A DNA stretch of 64,000 nucleotides from Halomarinibacterium sp041392205 (GTDB taxonomy: Bacteria > Bacteroidota > Bacteroidia > Flavobacteriales > Flavobacteriaceae), in NCBI GenBank assembly GCA_041392205.1, contig JAWKMO010000002.1, positions 372,001 to 436,000 on the forward strand, in the 5' to 3' direction. The notes under the pieces are model-generated. The model saw nothing but the letters and a program-made list of their open reading frames with translations. It was not told the origin of the DNA and made no database searches. Shown one piece after another: positions 26,632 through 35,019 of the stretch; the first letter of the stretch is position 1, and each line of letters starts with the position of its first letter. Both the position numbers and the translations under genes were made by a program.

Positions 26632-27653
26632 GCAAACCAAACATACTACTTATCTATACGGGTGGAACCATTGGAATGATTAAGGATTTTGAAACGGGCG
26701 CCTTGCGTAATTTCAATTTTGATGAATTACTGAAACACATCCCCGAGTTACATCTTTTAGATTGTAATATTACAACACAAAGTTTTAAACAGCCTATGGA
26801 TAGCTCTAATATGAAACCAGAATATTGGGTAGATTTAGCACAAAGGATTGAAAAGAATTATACCAACTACGATGGTTTTGTCGTCTTACATGGCAGTGAT
26901 ACCATGTCTTATACCGCTTCTGCATTAAGTTTTATGCTAGAAAATTTATCGAAACCCGTAATATTTACAGGATCGCAATTACCTATAGGCGATTTACGCA
27001 CCGATGCCAAAGAAAACTTAATTACTTCCATACAAATTGCCGCAGCACGAGAAAAAGGGAATCCTAAGATAAAGGAAGTTTGTCTTTATTTTGAATATAA
27101 ATTATACCGAGCCAATAGGACGACTAAAATAAATGCAGAACATTTTGAGGCATTTGCATCTTTAAATTATCCCCCTTTAGCAGAAAGTGGGGTACACCTT
27201 GTGTTTAACAACAATGCACTTTTAAAAAAATCGAATGCAAAAAAGTTGAAAATTCATAAAGATTTGGAAACTCGTATTCTCTTAATAAAAATGTTTCCAG
27301 GACTAAATGAAGAAACCTTAGTACATCTTTTATCATGGAAAGACTTGAAAGGGGTTATTCTAGAAACTTTTGGCAGTGGTAACGTAACAAACGAACCCTG
27401 GCTCACCAATGCCTTGTCCAAAATAATCTTAAAAAACATCCATGTGGTAAATGTAACCCAATGTTCTGGAGGAAGTGTCGCCATGGGATTATATGAGACA
27501 AGTAGTCATTTAAAAGAAATTGGTGTTGTCTCTGGGAAAGACATCACCACAGAAGCAGCATTGGGCAAAATGATGTATTTATTGGGGAAAAGGGTAAAAC
27601 CTTCACAATTTAAAACCCTTTTTGAAAAATCTATTTGTGGCGAAATGGCATAA
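26628..27653 (+). CDS. ansA: Type I L-asparaginase
   Basis: Hydrolyses L-asparagine to aspartate and ammonia. 341 residues, cytoplasmic (no signal peptide), with the two catalytic threonine motifs of this family: YTGGTIGM (nucleophile Thr at about residue 14) and VVLHGSDTMSYTASAL (second Thr with Asp near 90, plus the catalytic Lys in the LRTDAKEN segment). The type I form is usually low-affinity and cytoplasmic. It is translationally coupled to tatD. Together with the isoaspartyl peptidase at 57 kb, it would supply aspartate and ammonia. Confidence 0.94.
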   Translation: MSKPNILLIYTGGTIGMIKDFETGALRNFNFDELLKHIPELHLLDCNITTQSFKQPMDSSNMKPEYWVDLAQRIEKNYTNYDGFVVLHGSDTMSYTASALSFMLENLSKPVIFTGSQLPIGDLRTDAKENLITSIQIAAAREKGNPKIKEVCLYFEYKLYRANRTTKINAEHFEAFASLNYPPLAESGVHLVFNNNALLKKSNAKKLKIHKDLETRILLIKMFPGLNEETLVHLLSWKDLKGVILETFGSGNVTNEPWLTNALSKIILKNIHVVNVTQCSGGSVAMGLYETSSHLKEIGVVSGKDITTEAALGKMMYLLGKRVKPSQFKTLFEKSICGEMA

Positions 27654-27723
27654 ATAAACTCTTAAAAATATTTCAGTAGTTCTGTTTTTTTTTGTTATTT
27701 GCCCTCCCGTTCCAAGAGAACTT

Positions 27724-27811
27724 AGAGAGGTGGCCGAGTGGTCGAAGGCGCACGCCTGGAAAGTGTGTATACGCCAAAAGCGTATCGAGGGTTCGAATCC
27801 CTTCCTCTCTG
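27724..27811 (+). tRNA. tRNA-Ser (anticodon GGA)
   Basis: Seven-base-pair acceptor stem (AGAGAGG at 27724-27730 with CCTCTCT at 27804-27810), discriminator G at 27811, D-arm GCCGAGTGGTCGAAGGC, anticodon stem CACGC/GTGTG around loop CTGGAAA (anticodon GGA), a long variable arm (TACGC/GCGTA) as in serine tRNAs, and T-arm GGTTCGAATCC. The CCA end is not encoded. It decodes UCC and UCU. Confidence 0.97.
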
Positions 27812-27833
27812 CGAATGCCAATTTAAGAGTGAT

Positions 27834-27865
27834 AAAATTTGTCGAAGCTTGCTTCAGCAAATTTT
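27834..27865. repeat. Imperfect inverted repeat downstream of tRNA-Ser
   Basis: AAAATTTG at 27834-27841 pairs with CAAATTTT at 27858-27865, and GAAGC with GCTTC inside, around a two-base loop centre. It overlaps the first 42-bp repeat. It has no T-run, so it is probably not a simple terminator. Confidence 0.6.
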
Positions 27866-27892
27866 TGAACGAATAAATTTATATTGCGAAGC
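27851..27892 (+). repeat. 42-bp direct repeat, copy 1
   Basis: Begins GCTTCAGCAAATTTTTG and ends TTGCGAAGC; identical to copy 2 over all 42 bases. The ends GCTTC/GAAGC are themselves complementary, so each copy can fold. Confidence 0.85.
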
Positions 27893-27952
27893 AATTTGTA
27901 TTCCCAGCATAGTCAAATGGGATCAGCGAGCGAAGCGAGGTAATCCTTATAA

Positions 27953-27994
27953 GCTTCAGCAAATTTTTGAACGAATAAATTTATATTGCGAAGC
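27953..27994 (+). repeat. 42-bp direct repeat, copy 2
   Basis: Identical to copy 1, starting 102 bp downstream of it. The flanks differ on both sides, so the repeat ends are sharp. Confidence 0.85.
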
Positions 27995-28145
27995 CATTTC
28001 AACAGCTTAACAAACTAATGGTCTTGCGAGCGTAATACTTTTAGTAACAAATAATTTAAAAGAAAGATTTTTGTGTTTTACTATTTAAATTTTTCATAGA
28101 TATTTTATAAACCAAGAGTATATTCATCACTGCAAAAATTTATTG

Positions 28146-28177
28146 TTGCAGATTAACTAAATAATTTTATATCTTTA
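28146..28177 (+). promoter_or_regulatory. Candidate promoter for the exbB operon
   Basis: TTG at 28146-28148, 21-bp spacer and TATCTTTA at 28170-28177 (one base from TAnnTTTG), 36 bp before the exbB ATG. Confidence 0.4.
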
Positions 28178-28213
28178 AACCTTTAACCAAAAACAAACTT
28201 TAAGTCGATAGCA

Positions 28214-29017
28214 ATGAAAAAATTATTTTCTATTCTAGCAATTGCCGCAATGGTTTTTGCAGGCACTAGCAACCTAAACGCAACCGCTCTACAATCTTTA
28301 CCAACAAGTGTACAGTCTTTGTCTGCAGCGGCTACGGTAACTATTATTCAGGATGAGGAAGCAGCAACAACAACAGAATCCAAAGGATTTCACCAAGAAC
28401 TGAAACAACGTTTTATTGAAGGAGGTCCTGGTTTTATGGGAATTGTACTTCTTTGTTTAATTCTTGGATTAGCTATCGCTATTGAAAGAATTATATATTT
28501 AAATCTTTCTACTACAAACACACAAAAACTTGCCAGTAATGTAGAAGATGCACTTAATAGTGGCGGTATTGAAGCAGCAAAAGAAGTTTGTAGAAATACA
28601 AAAGGCCCCGTGGCTTCTATTTACTATCAAGGATTAGATCGTGCAGACGAAAGTATTGACGCAGCAGAAAAAGCGGTAGTATCTTATGGTGGCGTACAAA
28701 TGGGACAACTAGAAAAGAACGTTTCTTGGATTTCTTTATTTATTGCTTTGGCACCTATGCTAGGGTTTATGGGTACTGTAATAGGAATGATTCAAGCCTT
28801 CGATAAAATCCAAGCAGCTGGGGATATGAACCCTTCATTGGTTGCAGGAGGTATTAAAGTAGCACTATTAACAACCGTATTTGGATTAGTTGTTGCGATT
28901 ATTCTTCAAATTTTCTATAATTATATTGTAGCAAAAATTGATAGCATTGTAAACAATATGGAAGATGCCTCTATTACTTTAATAGATATGCTCGTAGATT
29001 ACAAAAACAAAAAATAA
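28214..29017 (+). CDS. exbB: ExbB/TolQ/MotA-family proton channel subunit
   Basis: Inner-membrane channel protein that, with ExbD, turns proton flow into force on TonB or a similar partner. 267 residues: a signal-like hydrophobic N terminus (1-24) and a 40-residue polar stretch rich in Thr and Glu, longer than in Escherichia coli ExbB, then three membrane helices (about 75-95, 175-195, 220-245). The conserved MotA_ExbB region is clear: APMLGFMGTVIGMIQAFDKIQ and GGIKVALLTTVFGLVVAIILQIFYNYI. The first gene of a four-gene operon (exbB, membrane protein, exbD, exbD). No tonB is in the operon. It is the likely energy source for SusC-type receptors. Confidence 0.93.
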   Translation: MKKLFSILAIAAMVFAGTSNLNATALQSLPTSVQSLSAAATVTIIQDEEAATTTESKGFHQELKQRFIEGGPGFMGIVLLCLILGLAIAIERIIYLNLSTTNTQKLASNVEDALNSGGIEAAKEVCRNTKGPVASIYYQGLDRADESIDAAEKAVVSYGGVQMGQLEKNVSWISLFIALAPMLGFMGTVIGMIQAFDKIQAAGDMNPSLVAGGIKVALLTTVFGLVVAIILQIFYNYIVAKIDSIVNNMEDASITLIDMLVDYKNKK

Positions 29018-29037
29018 TTTAAAACACATCATTAAAA

Positions 29038-29469
29038 ATGGGTTTATATAAAATTTTAAAAATAGTCGCTTTAATCCTTAGTGTAGCAGGAATTGTATTT
29101 TGGTTCATGCTTATTGCAAAAGGAGACGAAGCTGTAAAAGCAACAGGCGAAGGGGTTTCTCCTATGCTTTTAATTGCTTACATAACCATGGCAATTGTAC
29201 TCCTTTTTGTATTAGTGTTTGTTTTAAAAGGAATTTTTGCTGGAGATATAAAAAAAACAGTACTAACCGTTGGCGCATTTTTAGCCATTGTAGTTATAGG
29301 TTATGTTATGGCCTCTGGTGATACAGAAGGACTTCCTTTAGTAGATAATGTACCCGTTACTGAAAGCACTTCAAAATGGGTTGGTACCGGCTTAAATACC
29401 TTTTATATTTTAGCTGTATTAGCTATTGGAGCAATGGTATTAAGTGGACTTAAAAGAGTGACAAAATAA
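29038..29469 (+). CDS. Four-helix membrane protein of the exb operon, unknown function
   Basis: 143 residues with four hydrophobic segments (about 5-24, 42-68, 78-95, 112-136) and short loops; residues GDEAVKATGEGVSP and DTEGLPLVDNVPVTESTS lie outside the membrane. I recognise no enzyme motif. It sits between exbB and the first exbD, and its stop overlaps the next start (ATAATGG, 1 bp shared), so it is translated with them. This position is conserved in the exb operons I know from Flavobacteriia, which suggests an accessory subunit of the ExbBD motor, but this is inference. Confidence 0.85.
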   Translation: MGLYKILKIVALILSVAGIVFWFMLIAKGDEAVKATGEGVSPMLLIAYITMAIVLLFVLVFVLKGIFAGDIKKTVLTVGAFLAIVVIGYVMASGDTEGLPLVDNVPVTESTSKWVGTGLNTFYILAVLAIGAMVLSGLKRVTK

Positions 29470-30095
29470 TGGCAAGAAGAGCAACACCCGAAGTTAATGC
29501 AGGATCTATGGCAGACATAGCCTTCCTTCTACTTATCTTTTTCTTAGTGACAACCACTATTGAAAAAGATAAAGGGATTGCTAGACAATTGCCTCCTAAA
29601 ATGGAAGATCAACCAGAAGATGTAATCATTAAGCAAAAAAATCTTTTTATTGTTAATGTGAACAAAAACGATCAACTTCTAGTAGAAGAAGAACTTGCCG
29701 AATTAAAAGATTTACGCCAAGCGGCTATTGATTTTATCGATAATGGTGGGGCCCCTTCAGGATCTCCAGAATATTGTAGTTTTTGTAAAGGGAAACGATC
29801 TCCAGAATCTTCAGATAACCCTGAAAAAGCCGTTATTTCTGTGCAAAATGATCGTTTAACTTCCTATAAAATGTACATTGCTGTCCAAAACGAATTGGTT
29901 GCAGCGTATAACTTTTTAAGAGATAGGGAGTCACAACGTTTGTATGGCTGGAAGTATACCGAAATGAAAAAAGCAATAGATGAAGGGGATATTACTGGTG
30001 CCAAAGCAGATGATATTCAAGAAAAGCTTCAAGCAGTTCAGGATTTAATTCCGTTAAAACTTTCAGAAGCAGAACCCAAAAAATCTGGATCTTAA
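29469..30095 (+). CDS. exbD: ExbD-family biopolymer transporter, long form with CxxC insertion
   Basis: Inner-membrane partner of ExbB. One N-terminal helix (about 15-31) carries the proton-translocating aspartate D16 in MADIAFLLLIFFLVTTT, followed by a periplasmic domain. At 208 residues it is clearly longer than the usual 140; the extra part includes GGAPSGSPEYCSFCKGKRSPESSDNPEK with C103 and C106, a CxxC pair exposed to the periplasm, which could form a disulfide or bind metal. The second, shorter exbD follows after 12 bp. The two probably form a heteromeric ExbD pair. Confidence 0.93.
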   Translation: MARRATPEVNAGSMADIAFLLLIFFLVTTTIEKDKGIARQLPPKMEDQPEDVIIKQKNLFIVNVNKNDQLLVEEELAELKDLRQAAIDFIDNGGAPSGSPEYCSFCKGKRSPESSDNPEKAVISVQNDRLTSYKMYIAVQNELVAAYNFLRDRESQRLYGWKYTEMKKAIDEGDITGAKADDIQEKLQAVQDLIPLKLSEAEPKKSGS

Positions 30096-30107
30096 AAAAT
30101 AGTATAG

Positions 30108-30578
30108 ATGTCTAAATTTAATAAGAAAAAAAGCGGCGATTTACCTGCCATTTCTACTGCCTCTCTTCCGGATATAGTATTTATGCTACTGTTCTTTTTT
30201 ATGGTAGTAACCGTATTAAGAGATAGTAATCTTTTAGTGCAACAAAAACTTCCTAAAGGGGACCAAGTAGAAAAATTGAAAAAAGATCGTTCGGTGTTTA
30301 TTTATGCAGGAAAACCAGGAGCTGGATACGAAAAATTTGGGAAAGAAGCTAAAATTCAAATAGGAGATAAATTTACCGATGTTTCTAACATTCGATTTGC
30401 CCTTGAAGAATTACGAAGAAAACTACGCCCAGAACTACAAGATAAAGTAATGGTGGCTTTAAAAGTAGACGAAGAAACCAATACAGGTCTTGTTACAGAT
30501 GTTAAACAAGAACTTAGAGATTTAAACTTGTTAAAATTAATTTATATTACCACTCCAGGAAACCAACTGGAGGAGTAA
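30108..30578 (+). CDS. exbD: ExbD-family biopolymer transporter, short form
   Basis: 156 residues. The single N-terminal helix has the conserved proton-carrying aspartate D22 in LPDIVFMLLFFFMVVTV, preceded by a lysine-rich head (SKFNKKKSGD). The periplasmic domain has the beta-alpha ExbD pattern with KVDEETNTGLVTDVKQELRDLNLLKLIYIT. No CxxC insertion, unlike the first ExbD. Last gene of the operon, closed by a hairpin terminator at about 30.6 kb. Confidence 0.93.
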   Translation: MSKFNKKKSGDLPAISTASLPDIVFMLLFFFMVVTVLRDSNLLVQQKLPKGDQVEKLKKDRSVFIYAGKPGAGYEKFGKEAKIQIGDKFTDVSNIRFALEELRRKLRPELQDKVMVALKVDEETNTGLVTDVKQELRDLNLLKLIYITTPGNQLEE

Positions 30579-30598
30579 CAAATCATTTTATTTTATTT

Positions 30599-30637
30599 AA
30601 AACGCCTTACCTTAAAATATTGTAAGGCGTTTTTTTA
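30599..30637 (+). terminator. Terminator after the exb operon
   Basis: Perfect 12-bp stem (30599-30610 with 30622-30633), 11-base loop, followed by a T-run to 30637. Confidence 0.9.
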
Positions 30638-30674
30638 TGAATTATTTTGAAATGTATTTTGTTATATTTACCCT

Positions 30675-31382
30675 ATGCGATATCCTTTAAAAAAAATACT
30701 ACTTGTCCAATTTCTTGTGCTTGCATCCTGTATCTCATTTGCCCAAGATAGTATAAAGGATAGTTTGGTTGATCAGAATTATAGAGAAGATCAGTTTTAT
30801 GTTGGAGTAACTTATAATCTTATCTCCAAAGTACCTAACAGTATTTCCATAAAGGGAGTGTCTGGAGGAATACATTTTGGATATCTTAGGGATATGCCTA
30901 TAAATGAACAACGAAATATAGCTATTGCATTAGGCGCTGGAGTAAGTTTAGACCAATATAGCCAAACCCTTTTTATAGGAGAAGATGCCACAAATAACAC
31001 TATTTTTAAAGGTTTAGACGGTTCTGTAGACTATACTTCTAATGTTTTTAGAACCGCTACATTGGATATACCATTAGAATTTCGATGGAGGACTTCCACA
31101 CCTACTATATATAAATTTTGGAGAATTTATGCTGGGCTTAAACCCGGCTATACCTATTGGTATCGGTCACAGTTTAAACAAGAAAACAATACCGTTGCAC
31201 AAACTAAAATCCCCGAATTTCAGAGAGTGAGACTAGGAGTAACTCTTGCCTTTGGATATGGAACTTTCAATTTTTATGCTAACTATAGTATTTTACCTTT
31301 CTTTAAAAATGCCTCACTAGATACAGGTGAGAGCCTCTCTTTTAATCCTTTTAAAGTGGGGATTATTTTCTATATCTTATAA
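30675..31382 (+). CDS. Outer-membrane beta-barrel protein (PorT-like)
   Basis: 235 residues with a signal peptide (about 1-23, CISFAQ-DS) and repeated amphipathic strands: QFYVGVTYNLI, IKGVSGGIHFGYLRDM, IAIALGAGVSL, FRTATLDIPLEFRWR, WRIYAGLKPGYTYWYRSQ, RVRLGVTLAFGYGTFNFYANYSILPFF, ending in FKVGIIFYIL. This pattern matches the PorT/OMP_b-brl_2 group; PorT proteins help assemble the type IX secretion system, but the family also includes unrelated barrels and no T9SS genes are near, so a specific role is not claimed. Its stop overlaps the last codons of the convergent PAP2-like gene by 6 bp. Confidence 0.75.
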   Translation: MRYPLKKILLVQFLVLASCISFAQDSIKDSLVDQNYREDQFYVGVTYNLISKVPNSISIKGVSGGIHFGYLRDMPINEQRNIAIALGAGVSLDQYSQTLFIGEDATNNTIFKGLDGSVDYTSNVFRTATLDIPLEFRWRTSTPTIYKFWRIYAGLKPGYTYWYRSQFKQENNTVAQTKIPEFQRVRLGVTLAFGYGTFNFYANYSILPFFKNASLDTGESLSFNPFKVGIIFYIL

Positions 31383-31982
31383 CCAAAAGTTGAGCATTAA
31401 AAGTTGTGGAATTACTCCTAAAAAAAAGCCTACAATAAGCTCCAACTTTGTATGTGCTTGAGTATGAATTCTTGAGGAGGCCACCCAGCCGTTTGCAAAT
31501 AGTAACAACCCAATCCATAATAGCATATTTATTTTAAAATGAACGCTTAAGGCAATTACAAAAAAAGTAAGCCCAGCAATTCCCATTTGATGAAGGCTTG
31601 CTTTAATTTTAAAGAAGACTAAAAATAATGCTGAAAAAGTTGAAAATAATATCCCTACAAAAAAGAAATAAAGTTCTGGAGTAATATAGGCATCAAAAAC
31701 CATTTTTATAATAAAGAAAATAAACAAACACTGAAGCATTAAAGGAAGTTTCCGTTCCCATACCAACTCTAACTTTATGGAGGTAACAAGTTTGAGGTTT
31801 CGAAGCAAAAAATAAGTAACAATGGGAATAAGAATAGTAATAATGGTTATTGCTATCAATTTATTAGTTAAGGTTTCTATTTCAACAAATCGTGGGGTAA
31901 TACTATAATAGATAGCCGCCCCCAATAACGGCATAAACAAGGGGTGAAGCACATAGGCGCCTAAGCGAAGAAAATGGTTCAT
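31377..31982 (-). CDS. PAP2-like integral membrane protein
   Basis: 201 residues with about six membrane helices. A degenerate lipid-phosphatase (PAP2) signature can be traced: K70-x6-R77 (motif 1 lacks the final Pro), ASLH at 128-131 in place of PSGH, and SR-x5-H-x3-E at 170-181 (motif 3 with Glu for Asp). This suggests an undecaprenyl-pyrophosphate or phosphatidate phosphatase relative that may be active or not. The start is ATG 31982, whose A is the last base of the rpoN stop (TGATG), so it is coupled to rpoN; the TTG start one codon earlier is less likely. Position after rpoN does not explain its job. Confidence 0.75.
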   Translation of the reverse strand: MNHFLRLGAYVLHPLFMPLLGAAIYYSITPRFVEIETLTNKLIAITIITILIPIVTYFLLRNLKLVTSIKLELVWERKLPLMLQCLFIFFIIKMVFDAYITPELYFFFVGILFSTFSALFLVFFKIKASLHQMGIAGLTFFVIALSVHFKINMLLWIGLLLFANGWVASSRIHTQAHTKLELIVGFFLGVIPQLLMLNFWL

Positions 31983-33445
31983 CAAATTTCTTTTCGGAGT
32001 CTTGCCACAGGCAAATCTAATTGTTCACGATATTTGGCAATCGTACGTCTTGCAATGGGATACCCTTTTTCTTTTAAAATCTTTGCCAATTTATCATCGG
32101 TTAAGGGTTTCTTCTTATTTTCTTCTGCAATTGTTATTTCAAGGATTTTTTTTATTTCTTTAGTCGAAACATCTTCGCCTTGATCATTCTTCATAGATTC
32201 ACTAAAAAAGTCTTTTATCAATTTGGTACCGTATGGAGTATCCACATATTTACTATTGGCAACTCGCGAAACGGTAGAAACATCCATATCAATCTTATCG
32301 GCAATATCTTTTAATATCATAGGTTTTAACTTGCGCTCATCGCCGGTTAAAAAGTACTCTTCTTGATAGTGCATAATGGCATTCATGGTAACATACAAAG
32401 TTTGTTGCCGTTGTTTAATGGCATCAATAAACCACTTAGCAGCATCTAATTTTTGTTTGATAAATAATACGGCATCTTTTTGCGATTTCGACTTTTCTTT
32501 GGCTTCTTTATACCCTTTAAGCATATCACTGTAATCTCTAGAAACATGAAGCTCTGGTGCGTTTCGGCCATTTAAGGTAAGATCCAATTCGCCATCCACT
32601 ATTTTTATAGCAAAATCCGGGACAATATGTTCAATAATTCTTGTGTTGCCAGCATAGGATCCCCCAGGTTTTGGATTTAAGCCTTCAATTTCATGAATAG
32701 CGGCTCGTAGCTCGTCTTCGGAAATTTCAAATTTTAAAATTAATTTTTTATAATGCTTTTTTGAAAAGGGATCGAAAGCAGTTTCAATAATTTTTGTTGC
32801 TAATTGAACGGAGGGTTCTTCTCCTTTTCGTTTTAACTGGATTAATAAACACTCCTGAAGGTTCCGGGCACCTACCCCCGCAGGATCCAACTCTTGAACC
32901 AATGAAAGCACTTTTTCAATTCGCTCTTTGGTTGTATAAATGTTTTGAGTAAATGCCAAATCATCTACAATATCTTCAAGATCTCTTCGTATATAGCCAC
33001 TTTCATCTACACTGCCTACTAAATATTGTGCAATTTCAAAAGCTTCTTCGTCTAACCTATAGGTATTTAATTGCTGCAATAAATATTGGTTAAAAGAGGT
33101 TCCCGAAGCAAAAGGAGTTTCCTTTTCTTCATCGTCTGAACTGTAATTATTTGCAGAAAGCTTATAGCTAGGAATCTCATCATCACTTAAATAATCATCT
33201 ACATTTATATCCGTTTCAATGACTTCATTACCCTCATCATAATCGTCAAATTCATCCCGTTCAAATTCATCATTTTCTAAACTATCTTTATCTTCTTTCC
33301 CCCCTTCAAGCGCTGGGTTTTCCTCCAGTTCTTGCATAATACGTTGCTCAAAAGCCTGCGTAGGAAGTTGTATTAACTTCATCAACTGGATTTGCTGTGG
33401 AGATAGTTTTTGAGATAATTTAAAATTGAGTTGTTGCTTTAACAT
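31982..33445 (-). CDS. rpoN: RNA polymerase sigma-54 factor
   Basis: Alternative sigma factor recognising -24/-12 promoters and needing AAA+ enhancer-binding activators. 487 residues: region I, glutamine- and leucine-rich (QQIQLMKLIQLPTQAFEQRIMQELEENPALE, about 17-48), an acidic region II (about 50-105, rich in Asp and Glu), the core-binding region III, and the C-terminal DNA-binding RpoN box IARRTIAKYRE near residue 465. No enhancer-binding activator lies in the window, so the regulon is unknown. The downstream PAP2-like gene overlaps its stop. It is separated from asnS by a terminator. Confidence 0.96.
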   Translation of the reverse strand: MLKQQLNFKLSQKLSPQQIQLMKLIQLPTQAFEQRIMQELEENPALEGGKEDKDSLENDEFERDEFDDYDEGNEVIETDINVDDYLSDDEIPSYKLSANNYSSDDEEKETPFASGTSFNQYLLQQLNTYRLDEEAFEIAQYLVGSVDESGYIRRDLEDIVDDLAFTQNIYTTKERIEKVLSLVQELDPAGVGARNLQECLLIQLKRKGEEPSVQLATKIIETAFDPFSKKHYKKLILKFEISEDELRAAIHEIEGLNPKPGGSYAGNTRIIEHIVPDFAIKIVDGELDLTLNGRNAPELHVSRDYSDMLKGYKEAKEKSKSQKDAVLFIKQKLDAAKWFIDAIKQRQQTLYVTMNAIMHYQEEYFLTGDERKLKPMILKDIADKIDMDVSTVSRVANSKYVDTPYGTKLIKDFFSESMKNDQGEDVSTKEIKKILEITIAEENKKKPLTDDKLAKILKEKGYPIARRTIAKYREQLDLPVARLRKEI

Positions 33446-33472
33446 AAAGTAATTTCAGGGAGTTATAAAAAT

Positions 33473-33506
33473 AAAAAAAAACCAGCTACCAAAGCGGGGT
33501 AACTGG
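33473..33506 (-). terminator. Terminator after asnS
   Basis: Minus-strand 9-bp stem (33498-33506 with 33482-33490, one C-A mismatch), 7-base loop, followed by a nine-T run (33473-33481 as A on the plus strand). Confidence 0.8.
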
Positions 33507-33530
33507 ATTTAATATCATTTTTTTTATAAT

Positions 33531-34985
33531 TTAAAAAGAAGCATTCCCGGGTGTTCTGGGATAGGGAATAACATCTCTAATATTACCCATTCCGGTAACA
33601 AATAACACCAATCTCTCAAATCCTAGTCCAAATCCACTATGCACACACGTGCCAAACTTTCGTAAATCGAGGTACCAATACAATTCTTCTTCAGGAATCC
33701 CCATAAGCTCCATTTTCTTTTTTAAGACATCGTAACGCTCTTCCCTTTGAGATCCACCTACAATTTCTCCAATTCCTGGAAACAATACGTCCATAGCTCT
33801 AACCGTTTCTCGTCCTTTATCGTCCACCTCATTTAAACGCATATAAAATGCTTTAATTTTAGCGGGATAATCATATAAAATCACGGGGCAATTAAAGTGT
33901 TTTTCTACTAAAAAGCGTTCGTGTTCACTTTGTAAATCGGCTCCCCATTCTTCAATAAGGTATTTAAATTTTTTCTTTTTATTAGGCGCACTGTTTTTTA
34001 AGATGTCAATGGCTTCGGTATAGGTAATACGAACAAAATTATTTTCCAAAACAAAGCGAAGTTTTTCAGAAAGTTTCATTTCATTTCGTTCAGATTGGGG
34101 TTTATTTTTTTCTTCCTCAAGTAATCTGTTTTCAAGGAAAGCCAAATCATCTTGACAGTGGTCTAAAGCATACTGAATTACATACTTTATAAAATCTTCA
34201 GCAAGATCCATATTGGCGTGTAAATCGTTAAATGCCACTTCGGGCTCAATCATCCAAAATTCTGCTAAATGCCTTGAAGTATTCGAGTTTTCGGCTCGAA
34301 AAGTAGGACCAAACGTATACACTTTCCCCAATCCCATAGCGTATGTTTCAGCCTCTAATTGGCCACTTACGGTAAGGTTGGTTTCTTTTTCAAAAAAATC
34401 TTCTTTATAATTTACAGAGCCGTCTTCATTCAAGGGAGGGTTTTTAGGATTTAAAGAAGTTACCCGAAACATTTCTCCAGCACCCTCGGCATCACTTCCA
34501 GTAATAATAGGAGTGTGCATATAATAAAATCCATTTTTCTGAAAATACTCATGTATGGCAAACGCTAGTTTAGATCGAAGGCGCATTACCGCACCAAAGG
34601 TGTTGGTTCGAATACGCAAATGTGCTTGTTCTCTAAGTTTTTCAAGGGTATGTCGTTTGGGCTGCAAAATGGTTTGCGAAACATCATCGGGATGTGCTTC
34701 GCCTAATATTTCAATAGTTGAAGTTTGAATTTCAACCGTTTGCCCCTGTCCTTGACTTTCGACTAGAATTCCGCTCACTTTTATGGCTGCCCCTACAGTT
34801 ATTTTATTGAGTAAGGCTTCATCAAAAGTTGAAAAATCTACGACACATTGTAAATTTTTTACAGTAGAGCCGTCGTTTAAAGCAATAAAACGATTGCTTC
34901 TAAAGGATCGTACCCAGCCGTATACAGATAGGGTATTGGGGGAAGGTTTAGTGGTAAGGATTTCAATTATTTCTTTTCTGTGCAT
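33531..34985 (-). CDS. asnS: Asparaginyl-tRNA synthetase
   Basis: Class II synthetase charging tRNA-Asn. 484 residues: OB-fold anticodon-binding domain (about 12-115, LSVYGWVRSFRSNRFIALNDGS), then the catalytic core with YMHTPIITGSDAEGAGEMFRVT, motif 2 around FRAENSNTSRHLAEFWMIEPEVAF, and motif 3 GFGLGFERLVLFVTGM. The ATG is at 34985. Its presence beside aspS in this genome means that Asn-tRNA can be made directly, without GatCAB. An RND-superfamily exporter gene lies 34 bp upstream and may be co-transcribed. Confidence 0.97.
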   Translation of the reverse strand: MHRKEIIEILTTKPSPNTLSVYGWVRSFRSNRFIALNDGSTVKNLQCVVDFSTFDEALLNKITVGAAIKVSGILVESQGQGQTVEIQTSTIEILGEAHPDDVSQTILQPKRHTLEKLREQAHLRIRTNTFGAVMRLRSKLAFAIHEYFQKNGFYYMHTPIITGSDAEGAGEMFRVTSLNPKNPPLNEDGSVNYKEDFFEKETNLTVSGQLEAETYAMGLGKVYTFGPTFRAENSNTSRHLAEFWMIEPEVAFNDLHANMDLAEDFIKYVIQYALDHCQDDLAFLENRLLEEEKNKPQSERNEMKLSEKLRFVLENNFVRITYTEAIDILKNSAPNKKKKFKYLIEEWGADLQSEHERFLVEKHFNCPVILYDYPAKIKAFYMRLNEVDDKGRETVRAMDVLFPGIGEIVGGSQREERYDVLKKKMELMGIPEEELYWYLDLRKFGTCVHSGFGLGFERLVLFVTGMGNIRDVIPYPRTPGNASF

Positions 34986-35019
34986 GTTCCTTTATTTTGA
35001 AGGCGTAAAGATACTTTTT

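Larger units (their letters stand above)
27812..28213 (+). other. 402-bp non-coding spacer between tRNA-Ser and exbB
   Basis: It contains a 15-bp imperfect hairpin right after the tRNA, two identical copies of a 42-bp sequence, a GCGAGCGAAGCGAGG stretch, an AT-rich tail and the exbB promoter. A 90-codon frame across the tRNA and the repeats has no codon structure or homology I recognise and is best ignored. Confidence 0.7.

Noticed and set aside
27603..27860. 85-residue minus-strand frame across ansA end and tRNA-Ser
   Set aside because: It is the antisense of the tRNA gene (its ERKGFEPSIRFWR text is the reverse of the tRNA T-arm); a known annotation artefact.
27738..28010. 90-residue plus-strand frame in the tRNA and repeat region
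   Set aside because: Covers the tRNA and both 42-bp repeats; no protein features.
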